Assembly: GCF_029784135.1 (NCBI RefSeq)
Contig: NC_073745.1
Span: 101,346,904-101,410,903 of the forward strand
DNA from: Toxorhynchites rutilus septentrionalis
Taxonomy: Eukaryota; Arthropoda; Insecta; Diptera; Culicidae
Direction of reading: 5' to 3'
DNA: 64,000 nt
The notes under the pieces are model-generated. The model made no database searches. It was not told the DNA's origin and was given only the letters and a program-made list of their open reading frames with translations. The position numbers were made by a program, and so were the translations under genes. Positions 12,600-22,645 of the stretch are shown piece by piece (the first letter of the stretch is position 1; the number at the start of each line of letters is the position of its first letter).

Positions 12600-12785
12600 T
12601 ATCAATACATTCTTCATAATTTTAAATAGTATTGATGATAAACTAATTGGTCTGAATAATTTTGGGAGTGATGTATCACGTTTCCCAGCTTTTGGAATGA
12701 AGACAACGAATCTCCATGTGGAAGGAATGTGCCCTAGTATCAGAATTGCCTTAAAAATTTCAATTAGAGATGGAATTAGCTTTGA
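12600..12785 (-). pseudogene. Reverse transcriptase fragment (fingers region)
   Basis: The minus-strand translation reads IPSTWRFVVFIPKAGK and, further on, LFRPISLSSILFKIMK. Together these are the conserved first segments of non-LTR reverse transcriptases of the R1/Jockey/LOA type. The fragment stops at the MITE-like element beginning at 12598. It would fit upstream of the fragment at 10240-11030 in a single original copy, with the intervening DNA inserted or rearranged later. That link is an inference. Confidence 0.65.
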
Positions 12786-14902
12786 TTCTCTCTTTTAAAT
12801 CAGGGCGTTAAGTGTTAAGTGAACAGCGTATGCATTGCATCTTAATTCTAGACAAAGAAATTGCATTATGAAATGTATGTTTTCTATGATGTGTTTTTTC
12901 CGATGTTGAATGTTGGACATTTCAAATTATTTTTTTAAATTATTAAAACAAACTACCTACTTAACCTAACCCTAACCTAAACCTATGAAATTACTACACA
13001 AATTCCGTACAATCAAATTCTCGGAAAAGTAGCACCTCTCTCTAAATTTCTAAAATTTGGATTAAAGCATCTAGTGTGACCGGGACGTAGTTTGCCGGGT
13101 CTGCTTTTACCGAATAATTTCACCGATTACAGGCAGCTCGCACTCCCTTTTAAAATCGAGCCCATGAGAAAATGCGTTTGAAGACTGTAGACCACTGTAT
13201 CCAATCGCTTCGGCATGACCAATGTGCCCTAGCTTTAGTCTGCATCCTGCGATAAAAGATGTAAGGGGCTGTCCACATACCACGTGGACAGAAAAAGCAT
13301 GATTTTAGACATCCCCCTCCCCCTCCGTGAATAAGCGTGGAGGTTCCTTATATCCCTCCCCCTGTTGTCCACGTGGACATTCCTCCGGGTTTGAGGAAGA
13401 AATTCTATTTTTTTCAATTAAATTTCATTTCAAGTGTTTTTCTATTTTCTATTCCATATGTTTATTGATAAAAAATTATAGCCTTACCAATGGTTACGAT
13501 TTGTCTTGAAATCTTCGATTTTTTTCAACATTGTACGGGAGCTCATTATTTTCTTCCGAATTCCATTTACGTTATCTCCATATCCATTTTAAAATATGGA
13601 TTGTGAGCATATTCTCGGGTATTTTTATTAAAGCTGGCTGGCTGTTTGAGTTTTCAAAAAATCAGACAATGACTCTGTTTGAAAATAGAATTTTATCGCC
13701 TAAACATCAATGACTTTCGCTTTTACAGGTTCGGTAGTGCCTGATGGCTATAATGAACCTAGTAAAAACAAAACATCTGCAGTATCATCGTGATCGATGA
13801 TTCCTTTGACCTACAACCCTTAATTGTTAAATCATGCTAAATATTGTCCTGAAAAATTCGTGCCGTTCAGCTGCTAGCAGTACTTGTTGGAATTCATCGA
13901 AACTAGTTGCTTGGTAGAAGCTCATGCAATGAGGTACATATTGAGTTGGAGCAGTAGGCGAAGTATATCTGTATTGGCAAGCAAAATATCGTGTCGTAAT
14001 TATTTGCATTCAATGTGGAATGCATGTGGAAAAAACAAAACAATGTTCAAAGTACTCACGGTTGCATGATAATTTGAGCCGAAATTCTCATAAAATGATT
14101 CAACTGGTTGTTTTTCAACAGATGACAATTATATCGTGGCTTATTTCGATTATTCATGTAGTAAAAACATCCAGAGAGCAGTCGTATGCTTAGTTCTCGA
14201 AAGCATTAACATATTCGGAGAAATTTTTATCAATTGCCGATTATTTTCTGACAACATACACACCGACACTGAAAGCCTTCAAAACATCAACTTCGTAACG
14301 TGAAAATAATGAAATTTCGTTCGTTTCTATGAACGTGGGGGAGTGAATATGGCACATGGAAATATCACTTCTATCCGTCTTTTTCGGTGTGAATTCACAA
14401 ATATTCACTGCACGCTGTCAGATTAGCTTCATGTTCAGCGGGAACTCTAATAAAGTGTACGTTTTTAATAGATAAAATACTTCTTGAAAATAGCATTTTC
14501 ACATGGATGTGGTAGGCAATCAAATATAAACACAACGGCTGACGTCACTATTTGAGAAATAGTTATGGCAGCGCATGCTATGTCGCTTAAAAAACCACCA
14601 TCTTCATTACCTTTTTTCCAGGACAATGAAGCTCATGATACAGATTTTTTTCCAGTCCCATCAGACCCAGCCATAAATTTCTTAGAGCGAAAACCAGCTC
14701 TGGGGTTCCATTCACTTGCTAAGATTTTTTTAACTCAACATTCTTGTGAATGATTTGCCCTTTACAATTCGTTACAAATATGTATTTTCGTCACGTTTAT
14801 GAAAGAATCGCAGATTGAGATAAGTCCCTTTAAGTGTTTTTCGGTAAAGTAAACCCTTATTCCGGAATCCGGTCGGATTTGAAATTAGCACAATGTTGCG
14901 TT

Positions 14903-15615
14903 CTTTAAGATGGATTCTAGTCTAGAAATTTATAAAAAAAAATTTTTTTCTTCATATTTCTCTAATTCAGACATTTAAGAATATACCATAGAAGAGACTT
15001 TTCGAAAATCTCATTATTTATCAAGTTATAGCCATTTTAGTGATGCGATATCTTATCTAGTACGACCATAACAATTAACTTCAAACGCGTTTTTCTCGAA
15101 ACATGTTTTTCAAACTGACTTACACGATATCTCAAGTTCTACTTATCCGATCTATGTTTTTATGAATACAATCTGTATGCATCTCTCTATCGCATGAACA
15201 TATAAAAAAATATAATTTCGTAACTTTACTATTTAAAAAAAAATCAAGAACCTTGAAAAAAATGTTTAAACAGCATTTTTGTTCTTCAAATTTCCGCCAT
15301 TTTGTCAAAAAACACGTTTTTGACTTGTCTGAGGTTCATGCGGTAGTGGCATCTTTACTGATTCAGAATCTGTTCGATTCGTTTGTTTCAGATAACCAGA
15401 AGGGCTGGAATCGTGTACGCCATGGCACAGCTTTTTTTTAACCCCCTCACTTGATCAGCTTCTAATTATGGATATATTTTTTTCCGTTCAATTTTTGTTT
15501 TTTTGTTGAAAGATAGATAAACAAATAGTGATATAATGAATGGTAAAAATATTCTTTGTATTACTTTTTCGGAGCTCGAAGAAACGTACGAAATTCATGT
15601 CTCTTACCCCCTTAA
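14903..15615. repeat. Dispersed MITE-like repeat, copy B
   Basis: This is the most complete copy of the family also seen at 5940-6466, 59246-59440 and 62658-63030. The left end reads TTAAGATGGATTCTAGTCTA and the right end TACCCCCTTAA, so both sides finish in TTAA. It has no open frame of note. It lies inside the Harbinger-like element. Confidence 0.65.
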
Positions 15616-15813
15616 TCTGATCGAGTCTAATCCTATCGGATTGTGCAAATGTTGCAACCTTGAAATGCAGAATGCAAAAGTTCAGTTGTTGCATGTTTGC
15701 ATGTTGCATGCATGTTTTCGTGATGTTTCGTTTCTCATGAACGGTGATGTTCGACATCTGTAGCGAATCTACTGATTCATGTGCATCAAGGATTAATATT
15801 TTCTTTTAATTAA

Positions 15814-17072
15814 CCCTCCTGTACTCGCGTGCAAAATCATAACACGTATACTCGCGCACGGTGTCACAGACCGAAAATGGAACTTCTCTGTAATGTTACC
15901 ATTGTGTATTTTTCAGGCTTTATTGGCATTTATTTGAAGAAGAGGGTATGATTGAATGAAAAAACTCCAAAAAGTATATTTTTTTCATCTTTATTATGTT
16001 TTAATAGTCATCTAATTCAGCCTCCTCAAAAGTAATTTTTAAGAGTAATTTTTGATACTCCAACACAAAAAACGAAATTTGAATTTTTCATTGTTATTAA
16101 TTAAAAGTAAGCAACTGAATATAATTCATGGAAGTATAAAGAGCTATAGAACAACATAAAAACGTATTAATCGATTTTGGTTTCATTGGAGTAAGATTCA
16201 GAACATAGCATAACTGCATGCTCGAAACAGACATATTTTTTTACATTTCATGCAGTTATTGCGTATTTTTCGGGTCTTTTATCAAAGAGAAGAATTATAA
16301 CGACCTTCTAAATAATTACCATATGATAAAGGTTCTGGAATATAAAGTTTGCATATTTCTGATATTCTTCGTCTCTGTATTCTTGGTAAACTAGAAATTA
16401 ATGCCTTTTTTTAGATGGGACATAAAAAGATGATATAAAAGGATTTCTAGGAACTTGCTTTTCTTTTTCTTGTTTTCTTGTCGATATTGTCCATTATAAA
16501 AAAATATCCCCGAAACTGTAACTGTTAAAAATTACCATAAGCCACCGATTAGTTTTTAGTTTACTGTTTACAATTATTTCACAAGTGAAATTCTTTCACA
16601 AGTGTGTATATGTATGACCATTGTATTTAGCGAATAACTATGCGAAAGTCAAACATTTATATTTTGCTTTTGAACGTATGAATAGTTAATATATGGATCC
16701 GTTCAATCCAGTTACGAAAGGGACTGAAATCAAATAAGAATAGTCCGTTAATGATCTTATGCGATATATGCAATAAATATTTCACGCCACTAACATTAAT
16801 TTATACATTTCATTCAACAATATTCTAGAATATGAAAAAAGGCACTTGTCCAAAAAAGTTACTCCTATACACGCGTCGGTGTGTCAGACCGAAAGTGTTA
16901 AAAAAAGTGGCACACGTCCTCTTTGTACCATCACATGCGATACGCTAAACGATGACGAACGACGAATAACAAAGCTAGAAAGAATCGCAAAGTCGTAGTG
17001 TTGATATTTTCTGAGAAATGAACGAATTATTGATTTCTCAGTTTGACAGACCAATGCGCGAGTATAGGAGTG
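15814..17072. mobile_element. piggyBac-like relic without transposase
   Basis: The left end, CCCTCCTGTACTCGCG, follows a TTAA at 15810-15813. The right end, inverted, reads CACTCCTATACTCGCGC and is followed by TCAA, a one-base change from TTAA. Two more copies of the tactcgcg..gtgtcagaccgaaa motif lie inside, near 15850 and 16860. A TTAA target and C-rich termini fit the piggyBac group. There is no transposase open frame in the 1.26 kb. Confidence 0.5.
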
Positions 17073-17854
17073 TCAATCAGTAGTAGCAGCATGGACTTTC
17101 CTAACAACTCAAAAGAAGGGTATTACAAAAATTACCAGATATCAAAGAAGAACAACATCATTGCAAGAAATAGAACTCCAGAGATACGGCCCGTACACTC
17201 ATGGAAGAATTTGTTGTTCGTTTCAATGTTCAGAAATCCTTGAGAGTTCTCAAAAAAACAACAAAAAATCCAACATTCTTTGTGTTATTGGATGTTTTCA
17301 TCCTGATGGATTTATGGCCCTCTATTACCGATTGGAATAAATTGATGGATCCTAGTTCATGTGCGTTACCTTCAGAATATACATTTCAAGAAAGAGGTTC
17401 AGTCATATGGAAAAATATGGATGTTCGACCGAGCAGCACTCTCAGGCAGTTCAATATTTTTATTGATGAATACTGAGTACTCAGGGCGGGTAATATAAAA
17501 CAGATCATTCATTCAATTTTGACTATTAACATGAATGTTTTACTTTAAAAAATACTTAACGTGTCCTCGTGGACATTATCAAAACTCCCTCCCCCCTCAC
17601 CGTGGACAAGCGTGGACATTTTCGAAACCACTATTCACCCCTGAAGTTGTCCACGTGGTATGTGGACAGCCCTTAATAAGAAAATGTTTAGCAGCCACAA
17701 TTAAATCATGATCCGGAATATTCACGAGATATTCGAGATGCATTAATAAGCCTGCCCATTCGCTGTTGTTTAATCCATTACAAAACGTGCTTCAATATCT
17801 TGGCCCAGAAAACACACCTATTCGGTCCCAGAATCGAAGTCAGCTCAAGCATAT

Positions 17855-18472
17855 TTTTTATCCCTTTTTGTTTATTTTAGGCTCATTAGCATTTTAGCTG
17901 TAACAGAGCCGAATTTCAATCGTGTACATGTCACATGTTTATCATATCTATAATTAGCACATTACACAGTTGCCATATAGGCGTAAGAGTTTTCGTTCCG
18001 TTCTTCCATTATCCAGTTAGACCGGACAGCGGAGACAGTTGATTGATCATTGTTGAGTTATTTATAGAACAGCAGCCCGATGTGTCTTGCAGAGCAGAGC
18101 AGTTGTATGGATGAATCGATCTTATTTCGACGGTGGATCGATCTCCATCGCTGATGATTGTTGCGTGGACGTAGTTATTCTGTAACAACACAAAGATGGT
18201 CAATGAGGGCCCTGAGTTTTGAACTCACGATCGATCGCTTACTAAAGGCAGATTTAGACGATGCCAGTCAGCGCTCTAGTTGAAGTATCCAGTGAACAGA
18301 GAACAGACACTCTGTTCAAGTTACTTGTACCAGTATCGAACAAGTAATTGGCCTCTAACTTGAACAGAGTGTCTGTTCTCTATTCACTGGATACTTCAAC
18401 TAGAGCGCTGACTGGCATCGTCTAAATCAGCCTTAAGCGAACGCGCAACCAATGTAGTTACGGAGACCCCCC
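17855..18472 (-). mobile_element. tRNA-derived SINE copy, split by a MITE
   Basis: The SINE lies on the minus strand between perfect 13-bp direct repeats AGCTCAAGCATAT (17842-17854 and 18473-18485). The tRNA-like head is at the high-coordinate end and the tail, GAGCCTAAAATAAA, at the low end. Its sequence matches the intact copy at 50983-51476. The head is interrupted by a 188-bp hairpin element at 18246-18433, which breaks the region between the internal promoter boxes and has probably silenced it. Confidence 0.88.
18246..18433. mobile_element. Hairpin MITE, 188 bp, TAA target site
   Basis: The two arms are about 80 bp each and are nearly perfect reverse complements, with about two mismatches. 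Both begin AGGC.GATTTAGACGATGCC. A loop of under 30 bp separates them. The element is flanked by TAA on both sides (18243-18245 and 18434-18436). The uninterrupted host site is visible in the SINE copy at 50983. The 3-bp TAA duplication fits PIF/Harbinger-type MITEs. On a single strand it would fold into one long hairpin. Confidence 0.88.
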
Positions 18473-18539
18473 AGCTCAAGCATATAGGGATGCGTAGATT
18501 TTTTGGGAATAAAAATTGAATTTTGTTACGTAACGATTA

Positions 18540-18675
18540 TGGCTACCATAATCTGGTACCGATCCGAACGAATTTGTATGAATTTGTATTAGAATAATAG
18601 ATTCCCCTTATACGGCTTTTCGCTTTGTGGCCAACTTTCGTGGAACGAATCTAGGCCGTAAAGCGAGGTATGGGT
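18540..18675. repeat. End fragment of the ACCCATACCTCG MITE family
   Basis: The reverse complement aligns with 12073-12190, ending gaggtatgggt at 18675. It includes the shared block atgaatttgtattagaataa. Only one end of the element is present. It lies about 230 bp upstream of the PDH start codon. Confidence 0.6.
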
Positions 18676-18907
18676 GTATAACACGGTGCAAGTGAAACGT
18701 TAGTTACTGTGCTCACCGTCCATCCACTCTAGGCGCTTCCTTTTCGAAAATCGAACATCGTGCAACGCACATCAAAACAAACTTTGACAGTTCGCTTTGG
18801 TCCCATCTTCGCAGTACTGTTTTTCTTATGATACTACCAATCGGCAGCTAATTTCCATCGAGGAGTGCTCAACACTATCTTCCAATTTCTTCCCGAAACG
18901 ATCGAAA

Positions 18908-20577
18908 ATGCTCTCGAACGCTGTCAAATCCATCACTCAGCGAGGATTGCTAGGGTGTCTGGTAAGTATAGGTCAACACCTGCACCACTATCAAGTAGCA
19001 TTCGTGCAATCATTCATTTTTGCACTTTCCTGTGACGTTTCCACTGTCCGGAACAAAAAAAAAATCGATGCAAAAGTGATTGCATAACAAAACTTTCGTT
19101 CTCGGTTTAGTTGCAAACTATCAGCTGTTTGTAGTCGTACACTAAAGGTCAGAGATAGAGAGCTCCCAGGCTCTCATAGTGTCACAATGGGACTGATGAA
19201 GTGGGTCAAAGCGCTATTTCGACCTAATAATTTTCAACCTGTTTCGAAAGCAGCTGAAGGCGCTGGGGCAGTGAAGGTGGAAATTGTCTATAATTATTGT
19301 TTGTTAAGATGCGCTGTGAATAATAAATTCTGATATAATGTCTGTCTAAATTTATTTTATTGCAGAGAGTTCTTTCAGCTCAACCGCAAAGCAGTGGATA
19401 TGCCACCGAAGCAACATTCGAGACCAGGGTGAGTTCGCACGAAAACATTATTTTCTTCTCTATATTCAGTCCATTTCGTTTTTCCCCTCCATGACAGGCC
19501 TACAAGTTGCACCACCTGGATAACGGCCCGGCGACCACCGTCTGTGTAAATCGCGATGAAGCGTTGAAATACTATGGCCAGATGTACACAATCCGTCGGA
19601 TGGAAACGGCCGCCGGCAATCTGTACAAGGAGAAAATCATCCGAGGATTCTGTCATCTGTATTCCGGCCAGGAGGCGTGCGCCGTTGGTATGCGTGCGGC
19701 TATGCGTCCGGAGGATTCCTGCATCACTGCCTACCGCTGCCACGGATGGACCTATCTGATGGGTGTTTCCATCCAAGGTGTTCTCGCTGAACTTACCGGA
19801 AGGCAGAGTGGCTCTGCTCGGGGAAAGGGTGGCAGTATGCATATGTACGCAAAGAACTTCTACGGGGGCAATGGCATAGTCGGTGCGCAGGTCCCGCTGG
19901 GAGTTGGTATTGCTTTCGCTGCAAAGTACAACGGAACGAACGGGGTTTGCATTGCCGCCTATGGAGATGGTGCTGCCAATCAGGGTCAAATATTCGAAGT
20001 TTACAACATGGCCAAGCTGTGGAAGGTGCCATGTATATTCGTGTGTGAGAATAACGGTTATGGCATGGGAACCAGTGTGGAACGTGCTTCGGCCAATGTA
20101 AACTATTACACCAGAGGAGACACCGTTCCTGGCATTTGGGTCGATGGCATGGATGTGTTGGCAGTCCGGGAAGCTACCCGTTTCGCCATTGAGCATTGCA
20201 ACAGTGGAAACGGCCCAATCGTTCTGGAAACTGCTACCTACCGTTACTCGGGTCATTCCATGTCCGATCCTGGTACAAGCTATCGCTCCCGAGACGAAAT
20301 TGCCGAGGTTCGTCAAACTCGCGATCCGATTACCTCATTCCGGGAGAAAATTATTACTGCCGAACTGGCTAACATCGATGAACTCAAAACAATCGAAGCC
20401 AAGATCCGATCGGAGGTTGATGCTGCCACAAAAGCTGCCAAAGCGGAGAAGGAAATTTCGGTCGATGAGCTGTGCGCGGACATTTACGCTAAGCCGGACA
20501 ATACGAGCGCCATCCGAAGCACAATACCTCACGCCGAGTTGACCCACAAGCGCCTCGGTCAGGCTGTCAACCTGTAA
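18908..20577 (+). CDS. PDHA: Pyruvate dehydrogenase E1 component subunit alpha, mitochondrial
   Basis: This is the alpha chain of the thiamine-diphosphate-dependent E1 enzyme, which decarboxylates pyruvate in the mitochondrial pyruvate dehydrogenase complex. Exons are 18908-18961, 19366-19428 and 19498-20577. All junctions are phase 0 with GT/AG borders, giving 398 aa, the normal length. Residues 1 to about 30 form a basic, Ser-rich mitochondrial presequence. The thiamine-diphosphate motif runs from GDG (195-197) to NN (224-225). The active-site histidine is H92. The phosphorylation loop reads [14 protein letters not shown]. The three serines targeted by PDH kinase in mammals are present at S232, S293 and S300, at the same positions as in the human precursor. 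The start was chosen as the ATG at the head of an open exon with a GTAAGT donor. A SINE and MITE fragments crowd the upstream side. No clear TATA box is visible. Confidence 0.97.
19187..19276 (+). other. Possible alternative first coding exon of PDHA
   Basis: Within intron 1, an ATG opens a 30-codon frame. It begins [16 protein letters not shown] and has no acidic residue until position 24, as mitochondrial targeting peptides do. It ends AAG|GTGGAA, a weak but legal donor, in phase 0, so it could splice in frame onto exon 2 at 19366. All upstream acceptors that would make it an internal exon lead to stops in the required frame, so only an alternative start would work. Chance is a real alternative explanation. 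Confidence 0.3.
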
Positions 20578-20822
20578 AACCCGCGACATTAAGGAAGCTC
20601 AACTGCCAATCAATCGGACAGTATAAAGAAAAAACAAGTCATACCTAAAATCTCACGCAAAACTGAACTGTTTCATTTATTTAACTAAAAGCGAAAAACA
20701 CGAAAGACATCAGGACATGTAATCATGCCAACATCGACAAAAAAAACCATTCTTACGCAACACAAGACGGGTTATTTGTGGCATTTAATTTTTTGTCGTT
20801 CATTTGTTGTCCCCATAATGCA

Positions 20823-20828
20823 AATAAA
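20823..20828 (+). promoter_or_regulatory. Polyadenylation signal of PDHA
   Basis: An AATAAA lies 246 bp after the stop codon. It is followed within 20 bp by ctcattcaaaa. It is the first canonical signal downstream and gives a normal 3' untranslated length for this gene. Confidence 0.6.
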
Positions 20829-21172
20829 TCTCATTCAAAATGGAACCTAAAATTCCATTCGTCTTCGACAGTCCGAAGCTGCCGAATGTAAGGTTGTTCA
20901 CTTACGGAAGTTCCTTATATGCAAATAGTGACATCGGAGAACTTTCGACAAGTTCATTGAATTTTAAACAAACAGAAGGAAAATTAATGCTCACATCAGT
21001 TGAGTTGGTGCTTTCAAACCATCTGGCGTTAAGCTGAGAGGAACATGGACTGATATAAATTGATGTTGATTCACACTACTCTTTAGTTCAATGCAGCAGT
21101 TCCTGTCCAAGTAGATTTCACTACTCGCAAAAGACCCTGGGATGTCCTTACGTGACGAGTAAACCGTTCGGC

Positions 21173-21442
21173 TTAATGTGGTACTAATTCTGCTTCATCG
21201 ATTTCGGAGTTTGCGAACTCAATATATTCTGCGTTGAGTGAATATGCGTCGATCGCTAGATTATTCCACATATCAGCTAACGATTCCCCTGCATACTTAA
21301 AATGTTTCGTTTCCAGTTGAGATCCCTCATGATCATGAGGAAGTATTGAACCTATTAACTCCCGGGGAAGAGGAGCTATCCGACGTTCAACGATTGAAAG
21401 CACTGCGTCCTGAAGCGTTTGTAGTAACGGGTATTGGATCAA
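21173..21442 (-). pseudogene. Unidentified 89-codon open piece, probably a transposon remnant
   Basis: The frame reads as normal protein sequence, with segments such as LQDAVLSIVERRIAPLPREL and ADMWNNLAIDAYSLNAEYI, and ends in VPH before its stop. I do not recognise the family. The DNA just beyond it (about 21450-21740) has coding-like pieces broken by stops, such as DFVMAVKQKLIPSVIA, and is repeated around the insertion at 13130-17760. A repeated, broken ORF points to an old transposon rather than a host gene. Confidence 0.3.
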
Positions 21443-21559
21443 GATTCAATTGATTAAAATGATAAATCGAAAATATCTTTGTAAAACAGGTTCTCGTCTG
21501 ATTCTCCATCCACATTATTACTGACACCTGGCTTGATTATTTCTTGAAGCTGAATAATC

Positions 21560-21740
21560 TCGAATTCAGGCAGCTCACTCACCCTTTTGAAAACGAGCCC
21601 ATGAGAAAATGCGTTCAAAGAACAGTGCCTGCAATGATATCTTTTTAAAATGTTTCAGCATGACCAAGGTGCCCTAGCATTCTGCGATAACAGACGGAAT
21701 AAGCTTTTGTTTAACAGCCATGACGAAATCAGGATCTGTG
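21560..21740 (+). repeat. Paralogous repeat carrying the empty site of the Harbinger-like element
   Basis: This aligns with 13130-13264 joined to 17677-17740. Shared blocks are cgagcccatgagaaaatgcg, catgacca.ggtgccctagc, ctgcgataa and cagcc.....aaatca. Here the two halves are contiguous, so the copy shows the state before the 4.4-kb insertion. It probably continues into the broken reading frame at 21173-21442. Confidence 0.6.
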
Positions 21741-22116
21741 TTTTAAGTCTTAGCTTTTTTTTCAAAAAATCTGTATTGAAATCTGTATTAGGTTCATAGG
21801 TCCAATTTGTAAGCATAATGTTAGCATTAGTTGATTGGCATGGTTATTATTGATTAGAGGAAGTTGATGATACCCACGTAAACCCACGCATAGCATATAC
21901 GAGGGTCGTTCAAAAAATATGTTTCAGTGCCTCAGAAATCGCGGAAAAATAAAGTTAGGACAAAAAACAAGGTAATTTTCGTATTCTACGTTTTATTTTC
22001 TATTTTTCTACATAATCGCCGTAACGTTTACCGCTTCGCCATTTACGTAACCGTTTGCGAAAGGCTCGCAAAAATACTTCAATTGCAAATCAGACGAAAA
22101 CAAGAGCATCCTACTT

Positions 22117-22172
22117 CTTCTTCTTCTTCTTTGTTTTTAAGAGGCTTTAAACTTTGCAGTTCATTCGCCTCT
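22117..22172 (-). mobile_element. 56-bp retroposed fragment (type-B tail)
   Basis: The insert lies between perfect 12-bp direct repeats AGCATCCTACTT (22105-22116 and 22173-22184). Removing one repeat and the insert restores a continuous LINE sequence. On the minus strand it starts AGAGGCGAATGAACTGCAAA, then AGTTTAAAGCCTCT, and ends in an A/G-rich tail (complement of TTCTTCTTCTTCTTTG). The terminal AGAGGC/GCCTCT can pair. Confidence 0.88.
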
Positions 22173-22590
22173 AGCATCCTACTTGAGATGGAAACTCATT
22201 ATGAAGAATGTCAAATTTCATGCTTCCGTAAATCGTGTTCAGTCAAGCCTAAAAGAAAATCCGTCGGGTTTCTGGTCTTTTATGAAAAATCGAAAGAAAG
22301 AGGGATCGATCCCGTTAAATGTTCAGTACAACGACTGCACTGCAAATACAGCTATCGAAGCAGCAGATCTATTAGCTGAGTCTCTGCAAAACGTGTATTC
22401 CTCGGAATATTCTGTTAACTCTCCTGAAAGTACCAGGGATATCCCATGCATTGAAATGCATTTGCCACCAATGACAGTTACTCGGCATGACGTACTTGAC
22501 ATGCTAAAAGATCTCGATGCTAGCAAAGGGGCTGGTGCTGACGGTCTACCGCCGTCCTTCCTCAAAGAATGTGCTGATTCTTTAGCTTTC

Positions 22591-22645
22591 TTCTTCTTTC
22601 TTTGTTTTTAAGAGGCTTTAAACTTTGCAGTTCATTCGCCTCTAT
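22591..22645 (-). mobile_element. 55-bp retroposed fragment (type-B tail), second copy
   Basis: The core is the same as at 22117, with the same orientation and the same 5' boundary. It lies between perfect 10-bp direct repeats TTTAGCTTTC (22581-22590 and 22646-22655). It interrupts the reverse-transcriptase frame after ADSLAF. Two independent insertions of so short a sequence in one LINE copy are unusual. Confidence 0.88.

Larger units (their letters stand above)
13265..17673. mobile_element. Harbinger-like non-autonomous element, 4.4 kb
   Basis: The ends are 26-bp inverted repeats beginning GGGGCTGTCCACATACCACG on the left and AGGGCTGTCCACATACCACG on the right, differing only at the first base. 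Both are flanked by TAA (13262-13264 and 17674-17676), the 3-bp duplication typical of PIF/Harbinger elements. The flanks join into a sequence that is found uninterrupted in a paralogous repeat at 21560-21740, so this really is an insertion. No transposase is present. It contains two other elements, at 14903-15615 and 15814-17072. Subterminal copies of GTGGACAAGCGTGGAC-like motifs occur at the ends. Related fragments lie at 24552 and 48016. Confidence 0.75.

Noticed and set aside
19470..19500. An earlier acceptor (ttcag at 19465-19469) for PDH exon 3
   Set aside because: Using it shifts the reading frame relative to exon 2. The acceptor at 19497 keeps the frame and gives the expected YKLHHLD start.
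19375..20316. A 313-codon open frame antisense to PDH exon 3
   Set aside because: It is a shadow of the well-supported PDHA coding sequence, with no domain and no conserved start.
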